DNA of 64,000 bases, taken from Lactarius indigo. Lineage: Eukaryota; Basidiomycota; Agaricomycetes; Russulales; Russulaceae. The position numbers were made by a program, and so were the translations under genes. This document shows, in pieces, positions 1 to 12,547 of this stretch (positions are counted from its first letter, which is position 1; each line of letters opens with the position of its first letter). Where the stretch lies: contig JAFKAC010000004.1 in NCBI GenBank assembly GCA_025766275.1, positions 1,550,001 through 1,614,000 on the forward strand. The letters run 5' to 3'. The notes below the pieces were generated by a model that was given only the letters and a program-made list of their open reading frames with translations, had not been told where the DNA came from and searched no databases.

Positions 1-382
1 CGAGCGCGACCAGGGTGCAACCGTGGCGCTCTAGTCTTCCTCCTGACTTTATTGTGTCACACCTTATTCCTGGGTTCTTGCTTATCACGCTTGCTGAGTA
101 GTCTGACGTAGAATCGTTTGTGTCTTGCTGTTGTTGGCGGTCGTAAATGTCAGTCGCGCAGGGCTCTGGGTCCAAGAGAAGATGCGACATATCCATTTTA
201 AATTTGTACGAATTTACATAGTGAAGTACATAGAAGGGTAGGGCAAGATGATTTCTTCTTTTATCGTTTCGCACATAGGAGGGATCTTTAAAATTCAAGG
301 GGAGGGGTTCAATCAAATAACTCCAGGGCTGGGCCCGAGTCCAGGAGAATGCATACTAGGTGACCTGCAGGAAACCTGCAAG
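1..382. other. Intergenic, left edge
   Basis: No gene is recognised here. The stretch lies just downstream of the minus-strand F-box gene and probably holds its 3' untranslated region and terminator, though no clear signal can be named. Confidence 0.4.
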
Positions 383-1846
383 TTACTTCTCCCTACGTCC
401 TGTGGGGGACCCACACCTGTTAAGAAACTCCCTTTCTGTGCTGACGATGGCTACGGGACAACCATATTTCCAGCGCACAGAGGTGAATTGTTCAAGGGCT
501 GCCACAGGCAGGTCCTGCAGCCAAAGCAAGTGCAGGACCGGCAACACTTCTGCATCGGCCATTTCTTCGGCAACGACTTCGAGCCCAAGGGCAACGGGCC
601 CTGCCGCGTGTCCATGTAAACGGAGTGTCTCCACAGCAGTAAATGGGCGAAGGAGTTCCAGGTATCCGACATCGCCGACATCGTCCTCTTCAAGTTCTTC
701 ATCTTCCCATGCTAGTTGGAGGCAGTGCGCGTGGATGGAGAGATGGCCGACGTTGGACAGCATGGCAGGTGATTGGCCGAGCACCTGCGACAAGAGCAGA
801 ACTTGCCGATCTAGCCCCTGGCACGAAATTTGAAGAAAGAGACGACTTTGACGACGCCCTACATGTTCACAATCAAGTCTGATATTGACCTTTCCAACAC
901 CAAAATTTAGTTCTGCGTGTTTCGACCGGTCTAGCTCGAGGCTTTCCGTGCGACCTATGAACTGTGAAAGTTGGGGAATATCAATGGCGAGCCGATTGGA
1001 GTATGTGATCCTGAAGTAACTGAGTTTGGGAGTGTCGATTTGGGCGACAAGGTCCTCCAGGTACTCGCTGATACCACGGAAATCAAAGAAGGCGAGAGAG
1101 GGAAGAACAGCCCGTGTTTGGGGACCTGGACGACGTATCGTTTGTTCAGAGAGAGGCCTCGGCGATTGGAATCCGATGGAAAGGGTTCCGAGCTTGGTCA
1201 ATGCGGTCAGACAGGTAACCATCGCATCCGGTGAAATGTAGCCAGCGTCGAGTATATTTTCGAGTTTGAGAACAACAAGGTCACTTGTTGATAAAAGAAG
1301 GGTTGGTAAGGTCAGAAAGGGAATCCCGTCTAAGCATATTTCCTGTAAACGTGGAGCAGATCCACCCAAGAATTCACTGGGGAGGACTGGAACATCTCCA
1401 TCATTTGATGAAAGCCGAAGGAGTGTCAACGTCGGAAAGGGCTTCTGCATCACCCTGGCTACTTTTCCCAACAGTGAGCCCGTTGCGGTAATTTCGACAC
1501 AGCGTACACGATCGGGGTACTCGAGTGCAGCAACGACATTATCGTCGTTGTCAGGAGCAAGGCCTTGCCCACTGGCATTGTCAGAGTCCCAATATGGGTA
1601 GTAGTCAACAATGATAGGCAAGGCCGGCCAGCAATTCAGATTATTCCTGACAGAGATTCCGTATGTGCAGAAGAGATGCAGATCGAGACGGCGTGGCGAT
1701 GCAAAGATAATGTGTCTCCACCTTCGGCATACGTGTACCAGTCTCTGCCATTCCCACATGCGGTGAAAAGGGGACTTGTGGGGGTTGCGTAGACAGAATT
1801 CAAATATGTCAAGGAACACGTTGTCTGGGAGTATGTTGATTGTCAT
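383..1846 (-). CDS. F-box domain protein, single exon, 487 aa
   Basis: The protein opens with an F-box (about residues 4-50). It shows ILPDNVFLDIF, then a WQRLVHVCRRWRHIIFASPRRL stretch that is highly characteristic of Agaricomycete F-box proteins. The remaining 430 residues are leucine-rich with irregular LRR-like strands such as LTLLRLSS, LQEICLDG and LVVLKLEN, and presumably bind the substrate. By family, F-box proteins bridge Skp1/cullin-1 ubiquitin ligases to their targets; the target here is unknown. The frame is uninterrupted over 1.46 kb and no intron is needed. The start is the first Met before the F-box. This is one member of a very large, rapidly evolving fungal family, so no orthologue name is justified. 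Confidence 0.9.
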   Translation of the reverse strand: MTINILPDNVFLDIFEFCLRNPHKSPFHRMWEWQRLVHVCRRWRHIIFASPRRLDLHLFCTYGISVRNNLNCWPALPIIVDYYPYWDSDNASGQGLAPDNDDNVVAALEYPDRVRCVEITATGSLLGKVARVMQKPFPTLTLLRLSSNDGDVPVLPSEFLGGSAPRLQEICLDGIPFLTLPTLLLSTSDLVVLKLENILDAGYISPDAMVTCLTALTKLGTLSIGFQSPRPLSEQTIRRPGPQTRAVLPSLAFFDFRGISEYLEDLVAQIDTPKLSYFRITYSNRLAIDIPQLSQFIGRTESLELDRSKHAELNFGVGKVNIRLDCEHVGRRQSRLFLQISCQGLDRQVLLLSQVLGQSPAMLSNVGHLSIHAHCLQLAWEDEELEEDDVGDVGYLELLRPFTAVETLRLHGHAAGPVALGLEVVAEEMADAEVLPVLHLLWLQDLPVAALEQFTSVRWKYGCPVAIVSTEREFLNRCGSPTGRREK

Positions 1847-3142
1847 TGAATGTCTGTATCTCCTGCCTGTGTTATACGCAGATTAGACCTCGTTGCAGGT
1901 ACCACGTAACCACGTGTGGGCTCGAAGACGCACCCATATTCCGGACATTCCCTTGCTTCATGCAGGGGATTTCAGTTATCGCTCCCATCTTCAAGCGTTT
2001 GTAAGAGATATGTGTCCGTGTCGGAGTAGGGTCAAATGACGACTGGGATGAGACGGTATCACTATCATTTGATGGGGAGAGAAAATGACGGGTTGTCTTG
2101 AAAATCGAAAGGCCACTGATTGGGATCAGCGGGATAACTGGTTAAATCGATCCCGCAACACGTTAATGATGACCTAGACATACCGGGGAGAGTCCATCGA
2201 TAAAGGCAGCGAGGATACTGGGGTAGAGCTAGGAGTACAAAATGACTGCCCTTATAGAGGTATCCACGACGAGGCGCAAGCGGCAATCCTGTTCGTCTGC
2301 AAATGGAATTGGAGTGGGCGTGCATACCACATGTCCGTGAATTAAATTAGGACACTCACAACACCCTAAAGAGAGGCGTGATGCATGATGATTGGAACGA
2401 GGCCGAGAAATTATTATTATCCCCGAAACCAAGGAAGCGGGCGCCAATTTTGGCGCTTGTGGCCGAGTTGTGGGACACTAGCACTGGCATAGTATCGTCT
2501 CCTGTTTCGTAGTAGCCTAGTAGGACCCGTTCGTTTGGTAATAAAATAATACTCCTGTCGGTGATTGCGGAGTGATCCGCAAAAAATGCGGCGTACGGTG
2601 TGGCGCCTAGAAAGTACTTGGAAAACGAATGCAAAGACCCACTAGACTTTGCGTTCCAGCATTCCACGCTTGTTCAGCACTTGTTCGCAGATAACGCTTC
2701 GATGTGAGTCAGTGAACTTGAAGGATATCGATCGGTGATAAATCTAGCATATCGCAGTAGTGGCATTAATGAATTGTTATTATGACTCTAATTTGTGAGG
2801 CAACCCTCCCACACCCGCACTAGGGTCAAGGGTTCGCTTAATGAATGGGAACCGCGCACACGGAAAGAGCTTAGCAGCCACGAGTACACCTAACCAGGTG
2901 AGTAATCATGTTAAGTCCGAGGGTTGCAGAACCGAACAGAGACGACACTCCACATGGCCGTGACGGCGACACAACACGTTGCACAGAAGTCTCTAGCACA
3001 GAAGTCTCTAATATCGAGAATGAAGTGACACGCAATTGTTACACGAGTTTATAAAAGGACTACATTTCGGAGAATCTGATGCAACTTGCTTTCCACGGAG
3101 CGATGACCACAACGCTTCAAAAGTACGGGCCGAAGAACGGCT
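1847..3142. other. Intergenic stretch
   Basis: No recognisable coding sequence. A 15-bp direct repeat (cacagaagtctcta) occurs twice in tandem near 2979-3008. It lies between the 5' end of the F-box gene and the 3' end of the GTPase-VWA gene, both on the minus strand, so it must contain the F-box promoter. Confidence 0.4.
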
Positions 3143-6100
3143 TTAGTGAACAAGTGAACCTCGCGGCTTCCTCATCGAGTCCGCGATACCCAAGAACGTC
3201 TCCGTAAGGCGTACCTAGAGGGTATCAGTATTATTTAGTCCGTCGATATGAATAGGTTCTTACCGTATCGAGGGCGGTGGCGAAAGACGACGGGGGAACA
3301 CTCGCAGCTGCAGGAAGTCCAGCGTTCTGAGGAGCATTTTCTTGTATTTCGAGTGCGATCTGAGCCATCTTGCGGAGGATAGGTACCGAAGAGTCTGGAC
3401 CAAACGAGACAGCGTGAAACGAAAGTTGTTTCCTACTGAGACGGTGAGCGATCCCCGGGAACGAGCAGAAAGGGGCTTACCCGAGTCGGAGGGCGGAGCG
3501 ACAAAGATCTTGGACTGCCGCATCAGAGACTGCGCTTTGCCCATCAGAAAGGAAGATCATAATTGGTGTCCTAGATTTCAAGAAACTTCAAAAACGAAGC
3601 GGCTACAACGAAAACAGGACTCATGTTACAAACCTTTCCGTGCTCCAATGTTGCACCATGGTGGCTTGAGCCGCTCGGAGAGCTGTCCCAAAGTTTGTTC
3701 CGCCGTACGCGTTATGAGATAGCATTATATCTAGCAGCTGGTCCGGCGAGCTTGTGAAGTCGTTGATCACTGCGTTTGTAGTCGATTCATTGAAGAGTAT
3801 GACGCTGTAGGCATCTCGTCTTGTAACAGCGGCTTCTTGGACCCCCGTAGCGCCGACATTCCGGGCGGACCAGAAGCTATATAGAGCGGCATAGACTCCC
3901 GAATCGAGCCCGCGTTGGGTGTCAAGTGTTCGTTGCCCGGCAGCGACAGCAGCGTGACGGGCGGACCAGAAACTATACAGAGCTGAGTAGACAGCACCGA
4001 GCCTGTTATTTGAGCGTCCCTGAATACGTTCAGCTGCGGGTCCATCGGCCAGGGGTTGACGATCCTTGGCGTCCATGGAGCCAGACCTTGGATTTAAAAG
4101 TGAGACCGCATTAAATCACCCATGTCATGCCACTCACTTGTCGATAACGAATATCCTACGATGACTCTGTATATCAGCAATCTCTCAGTAAGCTAAGGAT
4201 AGACTTACACGTGGAATGCTTGCTGCATCACAGCGGGACTTCTGCAATCAAACAAATGTCCATCATTGGAAATATAACCGGAGCCATTCACAGGATCTTC
4301 GAGTCTTTTGGGGGGATGAAACAAGGGCAATGTGCAATAAGATGGTTGTCCCGAGCCGGCTCCCGTCGCGGAGTGTTCAGGCCCTTGAGAGCGATGTAAG
4401 TCGTGAATTAATTTATCGGCACCGCGACATACCTGAGCACATAGCATCACTACGGCGAGATCTTAGTAGCTTATTACCCCAGGACACAAGACAACGCACC
4501 ATTTTGCAAAATTAGTCTGTTCATCACGAGTGTACGGGTCTGTTGTAAATGTCAGTTTCTATTGAGGCGGAAAAGATAGATATCGTGACCTTTGAATCCT
4601 GTAAATGAACATTAGGCCAGGAGGAAAGACGGATAAATAATGTATCTAACATACCCCTCCTACGCCAGTAAAGGCTGTGCGTGATGGCGTCTTTACGTTT
4701 GTCTGGGTTTGGGACCATCCTTGCGTTGATATGTTGGACTTCGGCTCCTTCACAAGGCGCATTCTCTCTAGAGCGGCAGTAATCGATGTGGACATGTCTA
4801 CCCATTGACGAACAAACGAGGTTGCACATCATAGGTGCCCCTTCATCGTTAGCCGAGAACTTGCGACCCCCCAATTCGAGTCCGGTATCGTCCGGTCCGT
4901 CAATAGCCCAGCGAGTCTGCGTCATCGAACCATGACTAGTTTCGTGTTCTTGCTGGGCATGACCTTGAGAGACACCGGAGTCAGCATATCTAACAACCTA
5001 TAGAACAGATCGCCTCACCGAGGGGCAGAGTACAAAAGTAGCCACAATTCTGGCACCTGCGCGGATTCGGTTTCCGTTATTCAGAGCGCTGATAGAATAT
5101 CACTGCGTACCGAGTCTCGCAAAAGTGGAATATCTGCTTTTCTTTGCCGTGGATATGGGGACCTGCGTGCGACATTCGTCCTGGTTCAATGGTCTTGACG
5201 CACTGCAGCCGCTTTGCGACTATTCACATATTAGAGTAAGCTAAATGTAGATGGTTCTGGACAAACCTTGTGTATACTACGCAAGAGATACGGCGGGATC
5301 AGCGACGAGCTAGTAGACAAGCGCGTTGTATTTTCACCTTGGTATATTGGAACGTCTCGTGTCTGCCCGTGAACGTGGCCTCAACAGACATAGGCGCTGT
5401 GTCAATTTGACATATTCCTGGAGCTGAGCACAGTGCCGAACACGAATGCGCTTCACTGGTGGTACAATTGTTAGGTCTGGACACACTTACAGAGCAGGAG
5501 CGTTAACACCTACCCACACAGGTGGCTTTCGCCGGGCATGGCCCCATGGAGGTGAGGTTGGACGCAGAGGCGTTTACAAAGTTCGCACGATGCCTGGGCA
5601 CAATCTCATACCGCAAGAATGTACCGTGTGTTCTTGGTCACTGAAGAGCATCGCGTTAGCTGGTGATTAAAACACTTTTTAAAGGAATGTGCCTAGGAAT
5701 AGAACAACTTTCTGGGCAGGAATAAGTTTTCCCGCCCAATATTTTCATCTCCTGGAGGGCGCAAGGCTAGAAATTCGTGCGACCATAATGAGCTATTTCA
5801 ACGACGCAGATGAATCAAGGTCGTACCTCGCCACACATGTGAACAAGCGCCGAACACCTGTGCTCGTCTCCGACTGTGACCTGCAACCTGAGAACGTGTG
5901 AGCAGGCCTGTAGCTTAGCTAAGCAAAGTCGCAGTAGCTCACTTTGGTACAATCGTCCAAGCAGCCTCGCTTTCCCGATAGAGCGCACGGTTCGCCACAC
6001 AAATGAGCATTGACCACACAACTGCGAGCTGATAAGCAATCGCATTACCGAATGGGGTGAATCACGTACACATGCTCGCCAGGATGTCCCGCACTTGGCC

Positions 6101-9100
6101 ATGTTGAGCGGAGAGTAAATACCAGAGGGCATAGAACGTACCGTGAACCACAAGGCTTGGAGCTACCCTTACAGAATTTGCACTCAGTGCGCACACCTGT
6201 GAGAGGTTTTGCAACTGTGATCCCCTTCATGCAAGCGGCCGCGGACACAGAGAAGATGACACGATGCGCATTGGACGCCACATAGTTGGACGTTCGCCCT
6301 CATCTCAATGACCATGTTATCGAACCTTCGAAGGAGGTCCTCGATAGTAGCGTGACCATCTTGGAATCGTTCTAGATTGGAATCAAGCCAGAGTCGGACG
6401 TAGTTCACGCGCGAGTCTATCAACCCGTGGAGGTGCGACACGAATCCCTCTATCCACTCGGAGTCGGGCATAAATTGGCGTGGAAAGCTCTGATTCCAAG
6501 ACTCAAGCAACACGGAAAGATGCCTCGCAACGTCCATTGGTGAAATCTGCTCACGCCCATGAGATGGCGAAGCGCGCGTCCGTATAGTTGCCTTCGACTT
6601 CGAGGTCGGTGTCAAGGTTCTGGGGATTCGATTAGAAATTTGACGCGACCCGAATTGATAAACCACGGAACCTTTAATGGTTCGAAATCGGGCTCGATCT
6701 CAGAGAATCCCGTCGCAAGCGCAATCGGGAGGAGGGATGGAGAGTGTTTTGGCACGATGCTCGGTCATGGTTTCTGTTAGGAAGGGTGAACATGACAAAC
6801 GAGAAGAGACGGAACAACGTACGAGAGAGGGCGCCCCAGTCATTTGCCTGTAGGGAGATGTCAAGCTACTAAATGGAGGGCGAGTTTGGAGAAGCGTACC
6901 TTCAATTTCGCCATCAGGGTTTTGATCGTATGGAGGAATTCTCCTGCGGTGGGGTGCTGAGACACTTTGTAGGTCCAGCCGTCTCTTGAGTGTCGAAAAT
7001 AGGTTGTAGAACTCCCTTGATTCGAATCACCGGCCATGGTATGATATTCAACCTCCCACGGTGAAGGCGCGAGATAAAATTAGCTCTTTGCTCCTGCTGC
7101 ACGATCTTCTGGAACTTGAGAGAGAACCTGCGAACGGACACGTTTACGAAATATCGTGCGCGAATTAATAAAGGACCTTACTCGCGAGTAATCTCGACCT
7201 TGTCCGACTCCACGACGTCCTAAGAAAGAATTACAGGGTGTAGAGAGCTGTTGCTACTACGAACCTACCTTGATAATAATAACGAGAGTGGATTGGAAGA
7301 GCGATGGATTCGCTGCCGGATCCAAGACCGATGCGCTAGACTGAAAGATTGGAAGAGCCCACTGATGTCCCGACTAAACGCAAAGTTGTTCCGGAAGAGC
7401 ACCTTTTATACGGTTAGAGAGTGTCCAGGTCAGGGCACGGACAACGCACAAGATTCGATATCGCGGTATTGAATAAGACGAGGAGCGTGTCTTCTTGAAG
7501 TGACCGCTCAACGCTATCGACACCTAAAGTTCGATCGTAAACCAGACGTGGCAACGCGGAAAATAGTCAAACTGACCTTCGAAGTCGAGAGCCACAATGA
7601 GTGCTTCGTCTGTAGGCGTTACGGACATCCACACTCCCTCTGCATACTTAGATCAGCCACTTGTGACCAGTGCGGCGGGAGGGAGAAAGCATACCTGTGG
7701 TCCGCATGGCGCTTCCAGCAAACGATGTATCCAGAAGATGGTTCAACGCGAAACTCTTGCCCACGGATTGTTGGCCCATGGACGACACAACCTTTACGGG
7801 CTGTTGGTGATGACGTCAACGCCACTAGACACACGCCAACTCGACAATTCTACTGTACCTTTGTTGCCATGTATGACTGGAAGATCGACTCGTACCAGCC
7901 GAACTGATAGTTTATCTACTATCTTGTTGACCTCAGCGCCAAGTAGAGTTCGCTCCAAATCCGAAGACAGAACCCCATTCGCCAATGGAACGAATCGGTT
8001 CTCACGGCAAACGGCAATGTGAATCGGGATGAGGCAAAAGACGTCGACGAGCCACTCTCCAACACGGTAGCGGGACACGTCCCAGTCTGGGTCTAAGACC
8101 TACTTTGTCCCTGAACGCTTCCAAATTGTTCTGCAGATACCTCGATACGGCGAAGTTCATCACCAGTGGGCTTCCTCGTGGTCTTTTCGAATGCCTGAAT
8201 AAGGTCTGAGAAGTAAGCGCTAAAAGGTCGCGAGTCGTCTTCGGTAATGAAAGTTAGGCTCTTCTGCTTGCGCTCGCTTAGGGATGTGACAGTACGGCGC
8301 CTCACGGCGGCGAGGACCGGATAGCGGGACCAGACTTCGGCGTGGCAGTCGAGCAGGCTGTTGTGCAGTGTGTGGCGCGCTTTGTTATTCGAGGCGTTTC
8401 TGCTGCCGTTTTCTTTGAACATAAATTCTGTGAGCTTCTTCGTGATATCGATGGTGATGGACTTTACAGATGACGCATCTACGTCAAGACCAAGGAGAAA
8501 GATGCTTCCCCGCCCGACTAGAGACGTCAAGGACAGCACCTTGCAGGGGGAAGTGCGGAACTATCAAGGCAATTCCGGCAGTGGAGCCGAAGGTCTCCCA
8601 ATGGTACGCGGTGAGCGACGGCTGTTCAGCCTCGAGTGTGAAGAGTGATAAGGCAATGCGCCGTCCGGGGATGAGAATATGGCACTTGGAGGCGACGGAA
8701 GCTGTAACGAAGCCGGTCTACCATGCAGCAGTGAGGTGGACGCGGCACAAAAAGGTCCTAAGGTAGAAAACATACCTAAATTGCATCGAAACGAATGAAA
8801 AGATTCGGGCTTGAGCACCGGAGTCTACGAAAACCACTTCCTCCGTCCCGCATACAAAAGCAATGTGCGTAATCGAGGTTTCGGCAGCTTGGCTATACCA
8901 CGGGGCAAGATTTATGCCGCTTCCTTGTCCCTTGAAGCGTCTTGAAGGTTTCATCGAAAACGAACATGTGGAGATGAAGCTAATTACGAAACGAGTCAGA
9001 ATGAGGACTCCAAAGTCAGTGACGTCAAGATTACCTTGGTTGGAACGCAAACTGCCAGCGTCCGCTTCGTCTCGTCAAAGGCGAATAAAGTGTCTTCTTC

Positions 9101-12100
9101 TAGCTTCTCACGACTAAGAACTTTGATCGGCCTGTGTCGTTCTATGGCCATATCCATCGCCGGTAAGCGCTCAAGGTAAATGGCCACTCTGACTGGGTCA
9201 ACCAAAATAAGCAGGAGCTTTTCGTTTTCAAGGATCTGGCAGAAGCTGAAAAGGTATCGTGAGGTATTGCATAAGTGGCATTACGGAATTAGCATCTCAC
9301 GCGATATTCACGCCAATTGGCAAGTGGAACGCAGATGAAAGCCTGTTGTTCACAGTAGGCTGAGGTATAAACCTGGGGTCTAGCTGCATGTTATGCTTGT
9401 CGTCGCTCGTTAAGTCCGTGGGGTAGACCCAGTACTCCAACCTAGGTTCTTGAAGCGCCTCTTGTCGACCAGTGACCATATACTCTGATATAGAGACGCG
9501 TCAGTCAATAGGCAGTGATTAACTCAGGTGGTAAACGGACGCACCCTGACCATAATGAGAACGGGTGCGGGTGCTCCATTCTACCTCGACATCGTCGTAG
9601 TACCCCGCCCTGAGTACGCTCAGCCCGTAACTTTGCAAGTTTTGAAGATGAACTCACGGATCCCGCCACCCGACTGACTGCGTAGCGATGACCCCATCGA
9701 TATATACCACACTAAGGGTTATTAGCTTTAATCTTAACAAGTAACTAGACTTACGAATCTTGCCGCCCAGACGACTGTGCATTGACATCTCGAATGAACG
9801 CGACGAGGGCGTCGTTCAGCGACTTTCTTTCTTCACTCTCTATCTCGTGCTGTATAGACCTTGTGCAATACTCCTGTTGCATCGCTAATACATTTCGGGT
9901 CATCGCTTTCACTGCTGCGTCAATAGCAGACGCGAAGTTGAGCATGCGCAAGAGCCTCGATCTCCTGGATTGCATGATCGTGTCTCCGTATCTGCTATAC
10001 CTTTCATGTCGAGTAGAAACTGTGAGTCAGTGATGCTGCCGGCTAGCATCCTCATGTCACGACCCAAAAAGTCTCCAGAACCGCCAGAGAAGATGTTGCC
10101 AACACTCCATCCGCCCGGGTCAGCACGTTTCTTACCATCGGTCTTGGAAAGCAAGTGCTGGGCGCGGTAAAAGTCGCCTTTGAGGAGCGCCTGGATGAGT
10201 TCCGAGCGGGTTTGAGAGGGTAGATTTTGGTTCTTGTCGAGAAGGTGTCTCACGGCGACCAAACGTAGCTTCCGGTTCTCGAAGTACGAGTCGCGCCTCA
10301 GGGCGATACCGAATCGGGCGTTCTGGACGTGCTTCTGATAGACACTTTGAAAATCAGGATAAATCGATTCAAGATCGGAGAGCAACAGTGAGTCTGTGAA
10401 AACGGTGAGCTATGCTGAGAGTCGCAAGTGGAGACTTCTTACTTTCGGCACCCTGGTTTGCATTTGGGACCTCCCGAGCTCGGGGGCGAGAAGCCTGAGA
10501 AAGCCGGTCGCGCTCCAATGACCTGTCATGAGTATGCGCGTTAGTACTGCGTGACTCAGAGTACCATTAGACAGGACTTACGGGAAGAGGCCCATCACAT
10601 CCTCGACAACGGCCCCATGAAGTACACGTCTCAACGAATCCTCCCCTCGAATAATTTCCTTTCGAACTGTCTCTTTTCTTTCCGTCAATTCTTGCATGGA
10701 ACTTAGTACGCGCGCCCTGATTTCTAGCACGCCACTTGTCATACTGTTCTGGGAAACGCTCCGCAATGGCAACGCCGACTAGAATCTGAATAGCATTCCC
10801 GTCAAGAGTTTCGGACAGGACCAATGCGTTGTTCATTCTGTGAAGAGCGTGAGCACGGACATATTCCTCGACGTTTCCTGTTTGCCTACAGTAGCTGCTT
10901 TAGGGCGACTTGAGTAAATGTATGTTCACCGAAATTTCGGCATGAGTTTGTCGCGGAACATAAGTGGCGGTCCAGAACGCATGCCTAGTCTCCCCAGGTA
11001 AAAGACGAGGAGCGAGGGCCGCTGGGGTCGACAGGACAATCAGGAGGAGTCTCGCTAGTCGAAATGTATGGCGAGTTCAGCTGCCAGAAATAGAATCAGA
11101 AGAAAGCGACCCGTGTGAGATGAATGGGACGATACCTGAAAACCTGGGCGAGCTACCGCGGTCTCCTCTTGTTCGTTCGTTTCGGCAACCTCGAAGGTGA
11201 ACAGCCTGTCAGAGTCATCACCGACGTCGATATCGGCAGATTCGGCATTCAAAGTTGGTTTGCTCTTCATTCCAGACTATGGACGCCGATTGTTCAGGGG
11301 TTAACAACGCAACAACTTGGTCGCATATCTTTGTCAGATATCTACTCGCAAGCGTCAATGAGAAGTGGCTGAGAAACGAAGGCAGTCGGAAGTCGCACCG
11401 CATGAACGTGACTCTATTACGGCGAACCGAGGAATTTGCCGAATCGTTCCAGGTCGAATCCTCAGGCCAGTATATAACGTAGTGGCGCTTCGTCGACCAG
11501 ATCCGTCGCATTGGCCTTAACGATATACAAACCAGATGAAAGGGTCGCCCGGGAATTACCCGACATCGCTTGGAGATGAGGCAGCGACGTCGCACTTATA
11601 TAAAGTGGGAGAATTCAGAACAGGAGACAATTAACACGCAAAACACTCACATGTCTTCATCGACTACTGCCAATAGATCGCAATAGACGCACGATCCCAT
11701 CCTTGGACCCATACACGCCAAGAGGTCTGATCATAAATCGATCCAAAGCTTTGAAATCGACTTTGGTGATAGACGTATATGCCCCAGGAGAGACCGCATT
11801 GATGAAGTGTTGGAGGGAGTCCTGGGAGATGATGACCTTGTCAACTGTTGAGCGTTAAATCAGCCAAACGAATCCGCATTTGGAAAAACGTCGCTTACCA
11901 TAGCCGTTGCTCCCAGATTCTCCAATGAGGTCAAGGAGGCGGTACATTCCTTTGACTTTCCCAGCTAAATCAGTCAAGGTGGGCGCGACTGGAGGGTGTC
12001 GGGTATATTTCTGCTGAATACTGTCCGCATATTCTCCGGGGCGTCGAGTGTTTTGTCTTGGAACTAATAAGAATGTTATTTGGAATGCCGTTTTGAAGCG

Positions 12101-12547
12101 CCTTCAACTAAATACCATTTTCCCATTTAGACGCATCCTTCTGGGACTGCGCGCAACTGTTCCAGTGAATCGCTTAATGGCAGATGGACCCGCCTGGGAA
12201 CCTGCACTAACACCAAGACGGTGTAACAGCGCACGAGGTACGGTCAGCGAGCAGTAGTAGAAAGCCGTGAGGTCACTACGAACTGCTGCTGATCTGAGTT
12301 TGAGTTTGAGAGCCCGTAGCTTTGGCTTTGGATACTGTCGCTTGCTCTTCTGTGCGACAGGAGAAATGGTCGGGAACTCGTCCATACGAAGGATGATAGG
12401 ATCACACATACTTCCAAGTCCACGTGACACTTTCACGGTCACCGCCTGAGCGTCCGCCGTTGGGGTTTGCTCATCGAGACGACGGGTATCCGAAAGTGAG
12501 GAACGCCATGAAAAGAGGCTGCGCGGATGAAATGCACTAAGGTCCAT
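3143..12547 (-). CDS. Giant GBP/VLIG-like P-loop GTPase with Cys/His-rich region and C-terminal VWA domain; many exons, frame breaks
   Basis: One multi-exon gene explains the coding islands across 9.4 kb. In order: an N-terminal exon from 12547 (MDLSAFHPRS); a conserved block with YVIYWPEDSTW near 11.45 kb; helical segments at 10.8-8.1 kb; and a GTPase with the P-loop GQQSVGKS (7753-7779) followed by ALNHLLDTSFAGSAMRTT and a LDFEG DxxG motif near 7585. A Cys/His-rich region (about 6.3-5.3 kb) has spaced CxxC/H pairs such as CASCHLLC and GHPGEHVC. The VWA domain has MIDAS elements FVIDK/SGSM (split by an intron near 4.1 kb), GGTNF and IFLSDGQ. It ends GSLVH at 3143. By family, such GTPases are dynamin/GBP-like, and VWA MIDAS sites bind metal and partner proteins. 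At least two single-base insertions break the frame (7904 and about 11485). The N-terminus, exon borders at 12.1-11.6 kb and function are uncertain. Confidence 0.8.
3865..4056 (-). repeat. 96-bp in-frame tandem duplication inside the VWA domain
   Basis: The peptide ALYSFWSAR occurs twice, exactly 32 codons apart, in the first VWA helix region. On the plus strand, gcggaccagaa recurs at 3865 and 3961. The duplication keeps the reading frame and inserts about 32 residues between the MIDAS DxSxS motif and the next beta strand. Confidence 0.75.

Noticed and set aside
5300..6300. Cys/His-rich segment as a retrotransposon Gag zinc knuckle
   Set aside because: Spacing is not CX2CX4HX4C, no integrase or reverse transcriptase lies nearby, and the segment is collinear with the GTPase-VWA gene.
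7250..8078. Several short open frames around the GTPase region as separate small genes
   Set aside because: Placed on the minus strand with GT-AG introns they form one continuous GTPase domain, and the plus-strand frames are shadows.
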